Source of the DNA: Allium sativum
Taxonomy: Eukaryota > Streptophyta > Magnoliopsida > Asparagales > Amaryllidaceae
Reading direction: 5' to 3'
Length of the DNA: 64,000 nt
Assembly (NCBI GenBank): GCA_030737875.1
Contig: CM060915.1
Span: 907,316,677 to 907,380,676, forward strand
The position numbers were made by a program, and so were the translations under genes. The notes beneath the pieces were generated by a model, which was not told the DNA's origin, did no database searches, and saw only the letters and a program-made list of their open reading frames with translations. Of the stretch, positions 37,829-49,788 are shown in pieces. Numbering within the stretch: the first letter of the stretch is position 1; each line of letters begins with the position of its first letter.

Positions 37829-37926
37829 AGCTCGCCACCTCGAGACCGTCTCCTCCAGCGAAGCTCCAACCCTCTGACCGCCATCAACGAACACCGTGGA
37901 GCTTCCTCCGACAATAAAGCGGTGAG

Positions 37927-38620
37927 TTTTTACGTTTTTAATTATAAAAATCGAATTTTTACTTCGATGAAAAGGGGATTTTTACTTCGAAGAAAGCTAT
38001 GATTTTTAATAGAATAACTTCAAAGTAAAAATACGATTTTTAGTAAAGAGAAATTTGGTTTTTTATTATTATGAATAACGCTTTGAAAAAGAGAGGGATG
38101 ATTTGATTTTTAATTAGCAAAAGGATCGATTTTTATCATTAAAAAGATACGATTTTTAATAAGGAAAAGTATATAATTTGTACCATAGGAAGGTAAGATT
38201 TTTATTTAAAGTAAGGGTAGGATTTTTATTTATAGCAAAAGAAAGATTTTTATATATATGAAGTGAAGTTAAAGGTGAGATCTTTATAAATGTAGCAGTG
38301 TAAAAATATGATTTTTATCATATGTGAAGGTTAAAAATATAATTTTTATAATATAGAAAAGTTAAAAATATAATTTTTATAATATAGAAAGGTTAAAAAT
38401 ATAATCTTTATAGTATAGGAAGTGAAATAAAAATATGAACATTATTTTTATCATGAAGGAATGAAAATAAAAACTCGATCTTTATATAGTAGCGATTATA
38501 AAAATTCGATTTTCATATTAGTAGCTAAAATAAAAATATGATCTTTATATAGTAGAGATTATAAAAATATAAATTTTATAAGGTAGAGAAGATAAAAATT
38601 CGATTTTTATATATGTAGTG
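37927..38620. repeat. AT hairpin array in the LTR of C
   Basis: Many degenerate units built on AAAATNNNATTTTTAT, often a small hairpin such as ATAAAAAT-TCG-ATTTTTAT. The same array lies at about 45007-45700 in the 3' LTR. It lies between splice-like sites, so it could be an intron of the LTR leader. It is not colinear with the 71-bp array of element A, which nevertheless uses the same hairpin. Confidence 0.8.
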
Positions 38621-41600
38621 AATACGGGCGACGAAAGTGACGAAGGGCAAGAGCGATGAAGATTTCCTGCATATGAAGAGTCGTGGAATTTGGTTTAGCT
38701 AGTCGGTGAGAACATCTCACTTTGAATTTTCTTTTCTAGTTAATAATATATACTAGGATGCAGACGGTGTTTAGTAGCACCCGACACCCGTCGTCCACAG
38801 ACAATGGACGGCTTGTATGCTTGTTTGTTTGATTTTGATGTGTAGTTGATTGTGTGATGTGATGTGAAAAGAATTAAAATATTTATATAGTTAAAAATAT
38901 TTTATAGTTGAAAATATAATTTTTAACGTAAATGTGAATAAATAAATATAAACAAATCGGATGATTTGTTTATATACACACATTTGACTGATATTGATTG
39001 GGACGATAAATTTTACACATCGCCCAACTGCACAAATAAAATCTGTGTTTGATTGTTTGAAACCCCACACGGGTATTGGGATGATATATGACGTACACTA
39101 ATCCCAATAATTAGTTGTATGTTGATCGATTGATTGACAGGCTGTTATAAGCGTTAAATATTTATATTTGATGCTTATACAGTGTAGAATGCACTTTGGA
39201 TGATGGTTGATTATTTGTCATTGTCGATGTATACATGCGTTGTATGTAAATCCATAAAAGTAAAATCTATGGTAATTGATTGGGCCTCATTCCAGTTTTC
39301 AAATAGAAATATTTGAAAAAGAAATATTTGAAATAGAATATTTGAAAATAGAAATATATGAAGCCGTGTTGATTAGATTGACGCCATTTTGACGTGAACG
39401 ATATTTATATCGATTTTATTCATTTTATAATGAATATCGAAAATGATTTCAAAATCTGATATTTTGAAAAGAATCTGAATTCGAATTGAAATTGAATAGA
39501 AATGAATTCGAATTGAAATTGAATTGAATTGAAAACGAACTGAAATTGAATTAAGAATCGATTTGAATGGAAATCAATTTGAAATTCGTTTTAAAAGGAA
39601 ATCGACGGAGTATATATTATATATATTATGAATATAATATATAATGGCCTGAATAGAACGCGCCGCGCCGCGGCAGTTCGCGAATTTCGACCATTGACTT
39701 CGAATGAATATTGCGGGAGATTCGACCGTCGGATTCTCCTAAAACTGGAACAGTTGGGTTCGTATCGAAAAGAGCTTTCTAACGAATATTAGAAATTTGA
39801 AATCTAACGGTTGGATTGGGAATTATGTCCAAATCAAATTTGAAAAAGGTCGCTGTAAGTGCAGTTCGATGGCCGTTGATGGAAATGGACTGTACGGGCC
39901 TTGATAAAATTATTAAAAATATCAATAATTTGTGTAAAATCATAAGAAATGATTTGTGAAGAATTGAGATGAAAAACTCCATATTTGAAAAGATAAAAAT
40001 AGATTTTTATCGAAATGAACTAGTTTTGAACTAGAATTATAATTCTATTTATTTTTAAATAAATAAATTGAATTTGAAATGGTTTTGAAAATAACAAGGA
40101 TTTCCAATAATCGAATTGGAATGGATTTGAATCGAAATCATCTTCGAAACAGTTCGATGTTGGATTTCGTGATTATACAAATGTTGTTATGGAAATTTGA
40201 AAGATATATATATATTTATATATATCGTTATTTCCAATACGATATTTGTTGGTCGTGGAATTTGATATTGAATATAAGCCGATATATTTTCTATTCAGAG
40301 CCTTGTATTTAATATCAAATGTGATTTGGGTTTGTCGTGAATGGTGTCTTCATTAACACTGTTCTTAAGCCCAGTTGAGAAAAAGATTAAATGTTTTTAT
40401 TTAGATCTAATGAAGTGTACCAATTAAATTATATTTAATTGGAATTGAATTGGTATTGATTTTTGGGTTTATCGTGAACAGTGTTTTAAATAACACTTGT
40501 TCTTTAACCCGATAATTAATAGGATGTGATTTTGGGTTTATCGTGAACCGTGTTTTAAATGACATTGGCTCTTTAACCCAGTTAAAGACAGGATATTGAT
40601 TTCTGCAAAGATTAAAACTAAGTGGAGTTTTAATGAATCTTTAATTAGATTGAAATGGTCGAGAATGGAGTATCACCAGTTTTCCTCCAGGCGGTAGTTA
40701 AATCTTTAATTAGATTTGAACGTGAAATGGTAATTGAATTTACCGATAACACCGTGGTGTTAGATATGAATTATTACCAGTTTTACTTCATGGGATGAAT
40801 AGGTTGGGATTGGGAAATAAAATAAATGATTACTTCGGTGTGGTTCGCTAATCCCGACTAGTTTGAATTGATATTCTAAAAGGAGATTGAAGAATAAATT
40901 TAAAGAATTCATCTTTGATAAAATTAATGGGAACCTTTCCCAAAGTATAATAATATTTGAATAAAAGAATATTCTGAATTGGAAAGAGGCGTATGTTGTG
41001 TTTGTGTAACACTTGTTTATTATATACGCGAGTTATTCAGAAGACCGGGTTTATCCCATTCTGAATAACTAATTCGACGTGGTGTCGAAGATGAAGACGG
41101 TGGTTGAAGACCGGAAGTCTTCACATCGTTTGGGTGATTACTGATGATCTTGATTGGGCTGTACACCCAAGAGGAGAGAAACAGTTGGTGATCGTCCAGA
41201 CGTACTTGGAGATTGATGGATATGCGAGGAAAGTGGCTCCGGTTTCGTTCAGACCCAGAATGAACTTGTAAATGGACTGTGTGTCTGACATTGGATTTTA
41301 GTCTGTGTGATTGATTTCTATTAAATATATATCTGTTTGGCGGCGGAGAATTTATTCTTTTGCTTAACGCCCTTCTCTGAGACGTACGAGCTCAGGGGTT
41401 ATATATTGATTGATATCCATCGCATGGAGTGAATTGCCTGTGTGGCATGCCTAAGTGGCAATTGATCAAGGCTTCTGTTGAAAAGCAAAGTCTTGTGGTT
41501 GATGATCAAAGCACCGCCTTTGTGGCATCGCTTTGTGTAGCGTGAATTCGCGAGCCTCACACCTCGGTTGTGAACCAGAAACGGGAGAGGACGTCAGGGA

Positions 41601-42664
41601 GGGCATGCATTTCCTTCTAGCTAGAAGTGGCGTCAGTGGTTTTACACGCCCTGACGAGTTTGACTTATGTGGTTGTTGCAGTTGTGAGGCGCCTCGGTTT
41701 GATCGGACGATCTGGGTCCGATGGAGTCATTCGTTGGCTCATTTACGCCCCATAGGGCGGGGAAACGCAGTGTTCAGGAATTTTAATCCACATCGGTGGA
41801 CTGGCCTTGAGGATCCAAGGGTCACTCGAGCTCTGATCCTGAGACTTGGGCTAGACAATCTCGAATCGGTGAGGACTATCTTTTGCCTCGGTTCATTGAT
41901 GGAAATCCAATTTCCAAATACGTGACTTTGCGGTTTTGATTGTAGAGCCTAGTATTGGCGACATAGTAGCATGGGATGCTATGCCGTCTATGATTTATAC
42001 TTATGATTGAAATTGTTTTAACACTATACACTTATAGTATCAAATGATTTGTTTTAACGTATCAAGCATGCTTTGGCTATTATAAGGTAAAACACTATCC
42101 CCCGGTTTGCGTTGCATTGTGTGATAGGACCTGGGTCTTATAATAGCTTCATTTTTCTTGATTTAGCATTGCGCTGTTTGTTTTATGCACTGGTATTCTG
42201 GGGAGGAAACCCGTTCCGTGTTATACGGCGTGGTCCCTTGATTTACCGAACTTTAAAATAAAGAATAATAACTGTTTTAGTTCTCACACCAGTCCCATGA
42301 CAGACCTGGAGTTTATTGTTTTAACCTAAACTCTGGGTGCCCTTATTTTGACACGGGCAGCTAGTAGTTTTGGTTTTGCAGATTTATATTCACAGGATCC
42401 TGGTTTACAGCTGGAACGATACTCGGAAAGCTTTGTATCCGCGTATTACTTCTAGTTGTGTGTTGTATTATTTTCCGCTGCTATGTAATGTATTGTAATC
42501 TCTGATATTTTATAATGTGTAATATTTATCTATACTCTGTATATTCTTGTATTCTGATGGAATTGTTGTAATATACAATGAAATGTTCTTCTGTCTGCGT
42601 TCTTTTGTGTGTTGTCCTCGACTCAATCCGGGCTTTCCTCACCGGGGAAGTTCGGGTCGTTTCA

Positions 42665-43693
42665 GTTTGGTATCAGAGCTTTGGTTTACAAAGCTCAGAG
42701 AACAAGACACATTAGAACCATACGAAAGAATTCATCAGAAATTGGATTAGTAATGTCCAATGAGAATGACTCGTTAGAGATGGGATCAATAGTATCCTAG
42801 AACGAGTGTGAAGAGTATATTTTTAAAAATGAAAAACAATTTTTTTTTTGAAAATTTAAATCAATTATACGTATTTGATTATTTATTTATATTGATTTGG
42901 ACTATCCAGTATATACAGATTTTGCATATACGTCTGATCCGCGTGTATTCGAAGTTTTAATATATTGGGTAGATATAGAATCACACTCTAGTCGCCCGGA
43001 GATGATTCTGATGATAGTCTAGACATCATCAGAATTGGTGTTCGAGTTTCGAAAGTGGGATTTCTATATATTTTCAATTGACTGGTGTGAGAACCAAAAT
43101 TAGATATGGCTTATTGTTGTGAATTGGCATCAAAAATCTGATTTTTAGACTATATATCAAAGTTATGAATTTGAAAACATAATCAACTAATTGATTGATG
43201 GTTGTGTTGTTTGATTATGGCTTGATTAATTAAATGTCGAACCGTTTAGCCAAATTGAATCAAATAGTGAATTGTATTGAAAATCAGTCGCATTTGCCTG
43301 CATGTACATGTACTTACATTGAACAGGTCATAGCAAGGAGGCTAGAGCAGAGGAATAAAATTGTTTGCCCGACAAATAGGTACATGTTTATTGTATTTCT
43401 TGAGTTTTGGGTGATTTTATGAGCCGATTGGCTTTTTCTTTTTCTTTTGGATTGAAGAAGGCCATGGGAGGCTATATGAAATATCCCGAAGTCCCCGGTG
43501 CAGGGGAAGTTATGGCGAAATTTTTCGAAAATTTAAGGTGTTAGCCAAATTTTTGAAAATTTTGAAAAGTTCTTAGAAACTGAAGAGTTGAAGAACTTAA
43601 GCCGTAATGAAAATAATGAAAGTTGGGTTGGTTTGTAAAACAACTTTCGGCTTCGTTACTTTTTGGGGACGAAAAGTTTTAAGTGGGGGAGAT
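42665..43693 (+). other. Element C internal region (1029 bp, non-coding)
   Basis: Begins with the PBS and ends with AAGTGGGGGAGA at 43681-43692. Homologous along its length to A's interior. No gag or pol domain was found. The SDPRVFEV-like frame is disrupted. Confidence 0.88.
42668..42679 (+). other. Primer-binding site (initiator tRNA-Met), element C
   Basis: TGGTATCAGAGC, three bases after the 5' LTR end. Same function as in element A. Confidence 0.95.
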
Positions 43694-45878
43694 TGTAACA
43701 ACCCGAAAATCTGAGCCAGTTTAAAATTTTTATTTTGGCAATTTTAATGAATTTTGGATATTTAAAATGAATTATTTTAAATAATAACGATGAGAAATTT
43801 ATTTTGAATAGAATTCGAACGTATATATTTATATAGATTGTCGTTAGAATATAAATATTTATTTTAAATTACAAAAGGAATTGAAAATGGCGCGGTAGTT
43901 CGATAATTCGATTTCAAAGTTCAAATGAATGTACAGGATTCAAAATAAAGCGGATTTTAGTGAAACCAAAAATATTTGAATCTATTCGAGAATATCTTTC
44001 CAACGAATCCGAAAAATTGAAATTTCATAGCGGGAATCAAAAGATATGTCCAGTTGAAATTTCAGAATAGTCGCTATGGAATTTCGGCCTTTAAAAATGG
44101 AAATTTTGCAAACGACCTCGGTTTTCGACGAAACCACTTTTGTTGGATCCGTGATGTCTAGTTATTGCTAGATTCCAATTTTCGTAATTTTTCGAATCAA
44201 TATGTGAGCGTGGGGAAGGAAAACAAGTTTGACCAGTTTTAGTTGATTTTAATCAACTGGAAAATGGCCATTTTTCAAACGGTCTCGGAATTTGACGAAA
44301 TTAGTTTTGTTAGGACCGTATCGTCTATACGAAGCTAGAAATAATTTTTCGGGAATTTTTCTAGTTAGTATGTGGTCCCAGTGAATTGAAATGCGCGTTC
44401 AAATTCAATATATAGAGTTATATGTTGACTTTGACGGAAACTGATCGAAACAGTCGAATCAGCTTGCGATAGATATCCCATTGTGTTCGGAATGGGGGTA
44501 ATTAGCTTGGGGCGACAGTCGTTGGGTCTCGATTGGTGTTGAAAATAAAAGTCAACCCTCATGGAAAAATTAAAGAATTAAATTATTAATATATATATAT
44601 ATATATATACTTAACTACCCCAACCGCTTTCCCCTTTTCATCAGAAAACCGATGCCCCCCTTTCACTAAATCGATCCCGTCGCCCCCTCTTCTTGTCGCC
44701 TCGCCGCCGCCAGGGGCGACGCTGCTCCTCTCGCCCCCAGCGCAAGGCGCAACCCCCCTTCCATCTCCGATCTCCCCCTCCACTCTCGCCTTCACCTCCT
44801 CACCGCGCCCTAGCCCCTCTTCCACCAGTCCGCCGCCTGCTGGAGCAAACCCCCCCTCCGACGAGCCTCGCAACAGCAGACCCCCCCCCCCCCCCCGTCG
44901 TCAATGAAGCTCGCCACCTTGAGACCGTCTCCTCCAGCGAAGCTCCAGCCCTCTGACCGCCACCAACGAACACCGTGGAGCTTCCTCCGACAATAAAGCG
45001 GTGATTTTTTACGTTTTTAATTATAAAAATCGAATTTTTACTTCGATGAAAAGGGGATATTTACTTCGAAGAAAGCTATGATTTTTAATAGAATAACTTC
45101 AAAGTAAAAATACGATTTTTAGTAAAGAGAAATTTGTTTTTTTTATTATGAATAACACTTTGAAAAAGAGAGGGATGATTTGATTTTTAATTAGCAAAAG
45201 GATCGATTTTTATCATTAAAAAGATACGATTTTTAATAAGGAAAAGTATATAATTTGTACCATAGGAAGGTAAGATTTTTATTTAAAGTAAGGGTAGGAT
45301 TTTTATTTAAAGCAAAAGAAAGATTTTTATATATATGAAGTGAAGTTAAAGGTGAGATCTTTATAAATGTAGCAGTGTAAAAATATGATTTTTATCATAT
45401 GTGAAGGTTAAAAATATAATTTTTATAATATAGAAAAGTTAAAAATATAATTTTTATAATATAGAAAGGTTAAAAATATAATCTTTATAGTATAGGAAGT
45501 GAAATAAAAATATGAACTTTATTTTTATCATGAAGGAATGAAAATAAAAACTCGATCTTTATATAGTAGCGATTATAAAAATTCGATTTTCATATTAGTA
45601 GCGAAAATAAAAATATGATCTTTATATAGTAGAGATTATAAAAATATAATTTTTATAAGGTAGAGAAGATAAAAATTCGATTTTTATATATGTAGTGAAT
45701 ACGGGCGACGAAAGTGACGAAGGACAAGAGCGATGAAGATTTTCTGCATATGAAGTGTCGTGGAATTTGGTTTAGCTAGTCGGTGAGAACTTCTCACTTT
45801 GAATTTTCTTTTCTAGTTAATAATATATATAGGAAGCAGACGGTGTTTAGTAGCACCCGACACCCGTCGTCCACAGAC
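43694..45878 (+). repeat. Element C 3' LTR, first piece
   Basis: Starts TGTAACAACCCG and is closely similar to 36582-38805. It stops at CCACAGAC, where Tekay-2 inserted. The uninterrupted 5' LTR reads straight through this site near 38805, which gives the empty-site sequence. Confidence 0.93.
45874..45878. other. Target-site duplication of Tekay-2, left
   Basis: CAGAC, identical to 59213-59217. The uninterrupted LTR of C has a single CAGAC at the matching place. Confidence 0.95.
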
Positions 45879-47033
45879 TGTAACACCCCACCTCCGCCAG
45901 GGTCACTTACTAGTGATTGCCCTAGCTTTGGAGGGGTGTTGTCTAGGTAAACATGCACAGAGATATCACAAGACAGAACATAGATAAATAAATAAGTAAA
46001 GCAGCGGTAGAAATTTAAAAACCATGGTTAACCATTTCAAAACCAAAGTCAACTTACATCAAAATACTTAGTCATCATTTTCCAACTACCACAAGTCTAG
46101 AAACATAAACTGAAAATAACATAAAGTAAACTATCCCCAAAATAGATGTGGTGAAGCCATAGCAAGCTCAAGTCCAAACCGTACATGAGCTGTCAAGAAA
46201 GCAAGCCAAATGTCCAAGCTAAGCACTAGTGTTCCCTCCCTGAGAACCTGGGGAAGGGGGGGGGGGGAACGGAAGAAAAGAGGCGAAAGAAAAAGGGTCA
46301 GTCATAAAGACTGGTAAGTCCTACCTACTATTAGTATAAAAACTAATGAAGTTAACTAGACATGAGAAACTGAGATGAAACATAAAGATGGTAACTAACT
46401 GGCATGATAAATAGATAACAATGTAGATCAAGTGTGGCATCGCATATACAAGGTTTAGTTTTGCACCAATAGTACTAGTATTCTAATCCATGTCAAGTAT
46501 AAACAAGAAATGATCCCTTGGCCCAATATCATGAGATGACCCAAGTCAAGGTCCAACTATACGATCTAGTCGATCGGCTCCTTATAAGCCTAACTCGTCG
46601 AGTGTCGGTGTCATACGGCCCAATCACGAAATGTAGTCAACTATGGTAGGTCCACCCTAGGGTGTATCAAGCCCTAAGGTGCCAACCACAGACACAAATC
46701 AAGCACGCACAGTCTAAACCTACTGGTGCCCGTGTCTGTTTTTTTTCAACTCCGGGCTATGTGCACGACCATAGCCTGCCTGAACCTACACTGGCGCACC
46801 TACTCAGCCGTCTTTCTTGTCGCTTACAATCAGCCCAGTAATCGTGGCCCACCCTAGCCTAGTCCCTAGGGTATCGTGATACATCTAAGAGGGTTACTGC
46901 TGAAAAGGACCACGTAACTAGGGTTTCTAACGGGTTAAGTGTGGTTAACCCTATCCAATCATGTATCAAGTTGGATAAGAGTATCCAAATGGTTCATGAC
47001 TTAACTCTATCATGTGGCATTAATTAACTTAAT

Positions 47034-47136
47034 GCGCCCAACCTCTCACATTAGACTTTGTTGTGGTTACTGGATGTGTCGGGCGGGTCCGGGCAGCTTT
47101 ACACCACAACCTAGTCTAACCTCGGGTTTCAAGCGC
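47034..47136 (-). repeat. Tekay LTR foldback (distal), Tekay-2 3' LTR
   Basis: Sense-strand stems: GCGC/GCGC and AACC/GGTT outside, TTAGACT/AGTCTAA, then GTTGTGGT/ACCACAAC, around a CCGGACCCGCCCGACA core. Same fold as the second foldback of the solo LTR, whose outer pair reads GCAC/GTGC. Confidence 0.82.
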
Positions 47137-47140
47137 GATA

Positions 47141-47244
47141 TGACCAACTACTCACATTGGGTCCTATTGTTTGTAGCCACTGGATTTGTCGGGCGGTTCT
47201 GGGCAGATTTACGCTACAAACTCAACCCAGTCTTGAGTTGGCCA
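47141..47244 (-). repeat. Tekay LTR foldback (proximal), Tekay-2 3' LTR
   Basis: Sense-strand stems: TGGCCAACT/AGTTGGTCA and TTTGTAGC/GCTACAAA. The solo LTR has TTTGCAAC/GTTGCAAA for the second stem, so two base pairs changed on both arms at once. The core is CTGCCCAGAACCGCCCGACA. Confidence 0.85.
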
Positions 47245-48176
47245 CTTCATGGTTTTCTACATGTCATGACCACATTCAAGTTTTCAAGCATAATCAATTT
47301 TCATGTCACATTTCAAGTCATGTTTTTCATGTCATTTCAAGTTCGCCTAACTACCCATAACGTATTCCCATCGCACGTAAATTCGCATCAATACAAATAG
47401 ATCAAGAAGGGGAACATAACAATATGACAAAGATGGGCATAAGGTGGTAAAGTTGGTCATAAGTTAAACATGATATTTGAGGCAAAGGTGTTCATCATAA
47501 CTAGCATATAGGATTATTGGCCTCAAAACATGTATGACATCAAACTTAGCAAATAAGGTGATAACATGGTAATAGTTGACATAGAGTGATAAACTTGTGA
47601 CTAGCATGTAGTTCAACATCATAGGCAAGTTAACATCAAGGTTATGAGGGGTTCTATGTTGCATTATGCATAATCCCCAAATAAAGCTCATAGCTTTCTA
47701 CCTAAAAATCAAGATGAACGGTACTAGGTTCATGATAGTTCCACAATCATAGATCAAAAGAGTCATGAATGGATCTATGCATACAATGATAGACCCAAGA
47801 CAAGTATTACACAAAAATCCCATTTCAACTTGCTACATGTTCATATTAATTTCATAGTTTAAATCTAAGAGTAAAGTGGGGCTTACAAATCGTGGCTATG
47901 AGAACTAGAACAAAATATAACAAGATAGAGACGTTGTAGAAGCTCTAGGAATGATGTAGCAATACTAGAAATCTCCAAATAATAATAAGCTCCACACAAA
48001 GCCTTGTGAAATAAGTAGCTCCTTTGATTTGATGGAGAAAGATTGCTCCTTTTCCTTAGATCTAGTTTAGAACTCTCAAGCTCTCAAGATGATGATGGAG
48101 GCCATGATTAGGGAGCATTTTGGCAGCACTTAGTTGTTATGATGATTTGTGGTGGTTTAGGCTAGGTCTTAGGGTG

Positions 48177-48184
48177 TTTTTATA
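48177..48184 (-). promoter_or_regulatory. TATA box, Tekay-2 3' LTR
   Basis: Minus strand TATAAAAA, about 480 bases into the LTR. The right-hand LTR has the same box at 58726-58733. It lies downstream of the GTCGAC array and the E2F-like palindrome. Confidence 0.6.
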
Positions 48185-48315
48185 GGAGTAGAGACAAGTT
48201 TAGGCCATAGGATTAACCCTAGTTTAGATCTGAACCATCAAATCTCGTCATGGCCAGCTGAACAGACCCAAAGGAGCAAGCAGGCGCACCAGGCCAACAT
48301 GGTCCGACCAGGGAA

Positions 48316-48402
48316 GTCGACCCCCAGGTCGACACCCAAGTCGACTGGGCAGTCGACCTGGGGCTGGGGCAGGTCGACTCCCTAGTCGACACCCCAGTCG
48401 AC
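48316..48402. repeat. 12-bp-phased GTCGAC array, Tekay-2 3' LTR
   Basis: Seven GTCGAC palindromes starting at 48316, 48328, 48340, 48352, 48373, 48385 and 48397. The spacing is 12 bases except for one gap of 21. The same array occurs in the other LTR (58865-58951), where three sites are mutated at the CpG, and in the solo LTR. Confidence 0.93.
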
Positions 48403-48408
48403 CTGGGG

Positions 48409-48433
48409 CTGGGCGGGAAATTTTCCCGCCCAG
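48409..48433. promoter_or_regulatory. Palindromic E2F-like double site, Tekay-2 3' LTR
   Basis: 12-bp arms CTGGGCGGGAAA / TTTCCCGCCCAG around one T. Each arm contains TTTCCCGCC, the canonical E2F/DP consensus. It is in U3 about 250 bases upstream of the TATA box. The same palindrome is at 58958-58982. Binding is inferred from sequence only. Confidence 0.6.
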
Positions 48434-48680
48434 TCTGTTTGGGGCTGAATTTGAATTTCGGGCTGAATTTTGAATTTTCTGAAATCTTCTATGGGCCATA
48501 ACTTGGTCATACGGACTCCGATTTACGAAATTTCGGACTCGTTTTCAAGCAGAATTTCGAGATGAACGCAATGGCGTAACCCGTTCCCATTGATTCTTAA
48601 CTTATAATTTAATTTTGCCCTGATTTCTTGTTTTAACATGTTATAAAAATTCGGGTTATTACATTCTCCCCACCTTAAAG

Positions 48681-49242
48681 GATTTCGTCCCCGAAATCTC
48701 CAAATTAGGAAGAACGTATCCTACCATCCATCATCCATCTACTCAAAACATCATCCACAAGTAATCACTGTTCTTAAAAGATTTCTAATTCTGTATGAAC
48801 ATATGCAAGAGTGTGTGTATATGCACCTATCTAATGCGAAAATCAGGCTGTTACTGACTCTGTAAACCTCCTTGATGCAGAATATGTTAGTGAAATGAGT
48901 CCAAATGTATGCAAATTACTAACATAATTTATAATCTCTACTTGAGTGCACATAACATTCATTCATATGCAACATCCACGTGATAGCATAACAAGTTTCA
49001 TCCATGAATAAGCATAAACACTCATGCATATGCAATATGAAAGTGTGTGAGCCGATCTTAGTGCCTAACGTGTATCATGCATCCACGAGTAACCATTTGC
49101 AAACACTTGCAACCATTTGCAACCATCGAGCATAACATGTTTCAAATGCATGTTTCATCCAAAGGGTTTCTACCTAAGGTTCTCATGACAAGATTAACGA
49201 AATAACAAGATAATCATGGATAGCAAAAGAAAGATATGCTAA
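48681..49242 (-). other. Tekay-2 3' non-coding region
   Basis: Between the end of pol and the polypurine tract. It corresponds to 13404-13937 of Tekay-1, with shared ATGCA-rich repeats and a shared GGAGATTTCGGGG motif before the tract. No coding. Confidence 0.8.
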
Positions 49243-49355
49243 CTAGGAAAAGAGATTGAGAATGTACCCTCAAAAAGAAATGGATAAAGCCCACGCATCT
49301 TCTCCTCGGTTTCCCAAGTTGCATCTTCATCGGCTTCACTCCACTGAACCTTTAC
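49243..49355 (-). pseudogene. pol: Detached C-terminus of Tekay-2 pol (chromodomain end)
   Basis: On the minus strand it carries the last part of the chromodomain-like tail (QWSEADEDATWETEEKM, then YPFLFEG) and a stop at 49243. The solo LTR at 49356-51975 separates it from the rest of pol. Position and sequence match the tail of Tekay-1 pol near 13250-13335. Confidence 0.9.
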
Positions 49356-49604
49356 TGTAACAACCCGTATTTTAATAACTTGTTATAACCATAAATCTAG
49401 GCAGAATTAAATTTTAAAATAAGAACCAAGGGAAACAGGTTGCGCCATTGCGTTCGTCTCGGAATTCTTCATGAAATCGAGTCCGAGTTTTCGAAAATCG
49501 GAGTCCGTATGACCAAGTTATGGCTCCTCAAATTTTCAGAAATATTCAGAGTTCAAAACAGCTCGAATTCGAATTCAAAATTCGAATTTCAAACGCAGAA
49601 CAGA

Positions 49605-49628
49605 CTGGGCGGGAAATTTCCCGCCCAG
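49605..49628. promoter_or_regulatory. Perfect palindromic E2F-like double site, solo LTR
   Basis: Arms CTGGGCGGGAAA / TTTCCCGCCCAG meet without a spacer, giving a perfect 24-bp palindrome with a TTTCCCGCC consensus on each strand. It lies about 250 bases into the LTR and about 150 upstream of the TATA box. Confidence 0.62.
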
Positions 49629-49634
49629 ACCCAG

Positions 49635-49708
49635 GTCGACTGGGGAGTCGACTGGGCAGTCGACACCCCCAGGACCAGGTCGACTACGCAGTCGACTTGG
49701 GTGTCGAC
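49635..49708. repeat. 12-bp-phased GTCGAC array, solo LTR
   Basis: Six GTCGAC sites starting at 49635, 49647, 49659, 49679, 49691 and 49703. Spacing is 12, 12, 20, 12, 12. The sequence between sites differs from Tekay-2, but the hexamer and phase are kept. Confidence 0.92.
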
Positions 49709-49780
49709 CTGGTCACCTAGCCTGTTTTTGAGCCAGATGTATCTTGTTTCGTTGCTTGTCCAGATTCACTCTCTAAACAC

Positions 49781-49788
49781 TATATAAA
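49781..49788 (+). promoter_or_regulatory. TATA box, solo LTR
   Basis: TATATAAA in the context CACTATATAAACAG, a strong plant TATA match, 425 bases into the LTR. Confidence 0.68.

Larger units (their letters stand above)
36582..42664 (+). repeat. Element C 5' LTR (6083 bp)
   Basis: From TGTAACAACCC to GGTCGTTTCA. Layout: U3; TA-rich TATA-like stretch about 37470-37495; GC-rich patch 37505-37920 ending before a donor-like GTGAGT; AT hairpin array 37927-38620; acceptor-like TTTTCTAG near 38732-38739; CpG-rich block near 39658 (CGCGCCGCGCCGCGGC); hairpin modules 40320-41080. It is the same family as A's LTR, though the U3 differs considerably. Confidence 0.92.
45879..48663 (-). repeat. Tekay-2 3' LTR (2785 bp)
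   Basis: On the minus strand it starts TGTAATAACCCG and ends GGTGGGGTGTTACA. It contains a palindromic E2F-like pair, seven GTCGAC sites, a TATA box and two tandem foldbacks (47034-47136 and 47141-47244). A G-run microsatellite lies near 46256. Confidence 0.95.

Noticed and set aside
37527..37917. Pro-rich or Gly-rich proteins on both strands of the C LTR
   Set aside because: The frames depend on a length-variable poly-C run and are not kept in the sister LTR at about 44650-44960.
41533..41925. 130-codon frame in the C LTR, with a shorter relative at 61916-62281
   Set aside because: It is similar in both LTRs only because the LTRs are recent copies. In A the same region is not open over this length, and no domain is seen.
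47014..47400. 128-codon frame in the left Tekay-2 LTR and its sister at 57560-57973
   Set aside because: It crosses the two foldbacks on the antisense strand of the element and is open by chance; the LTR pair being near-identical explains its conservation.
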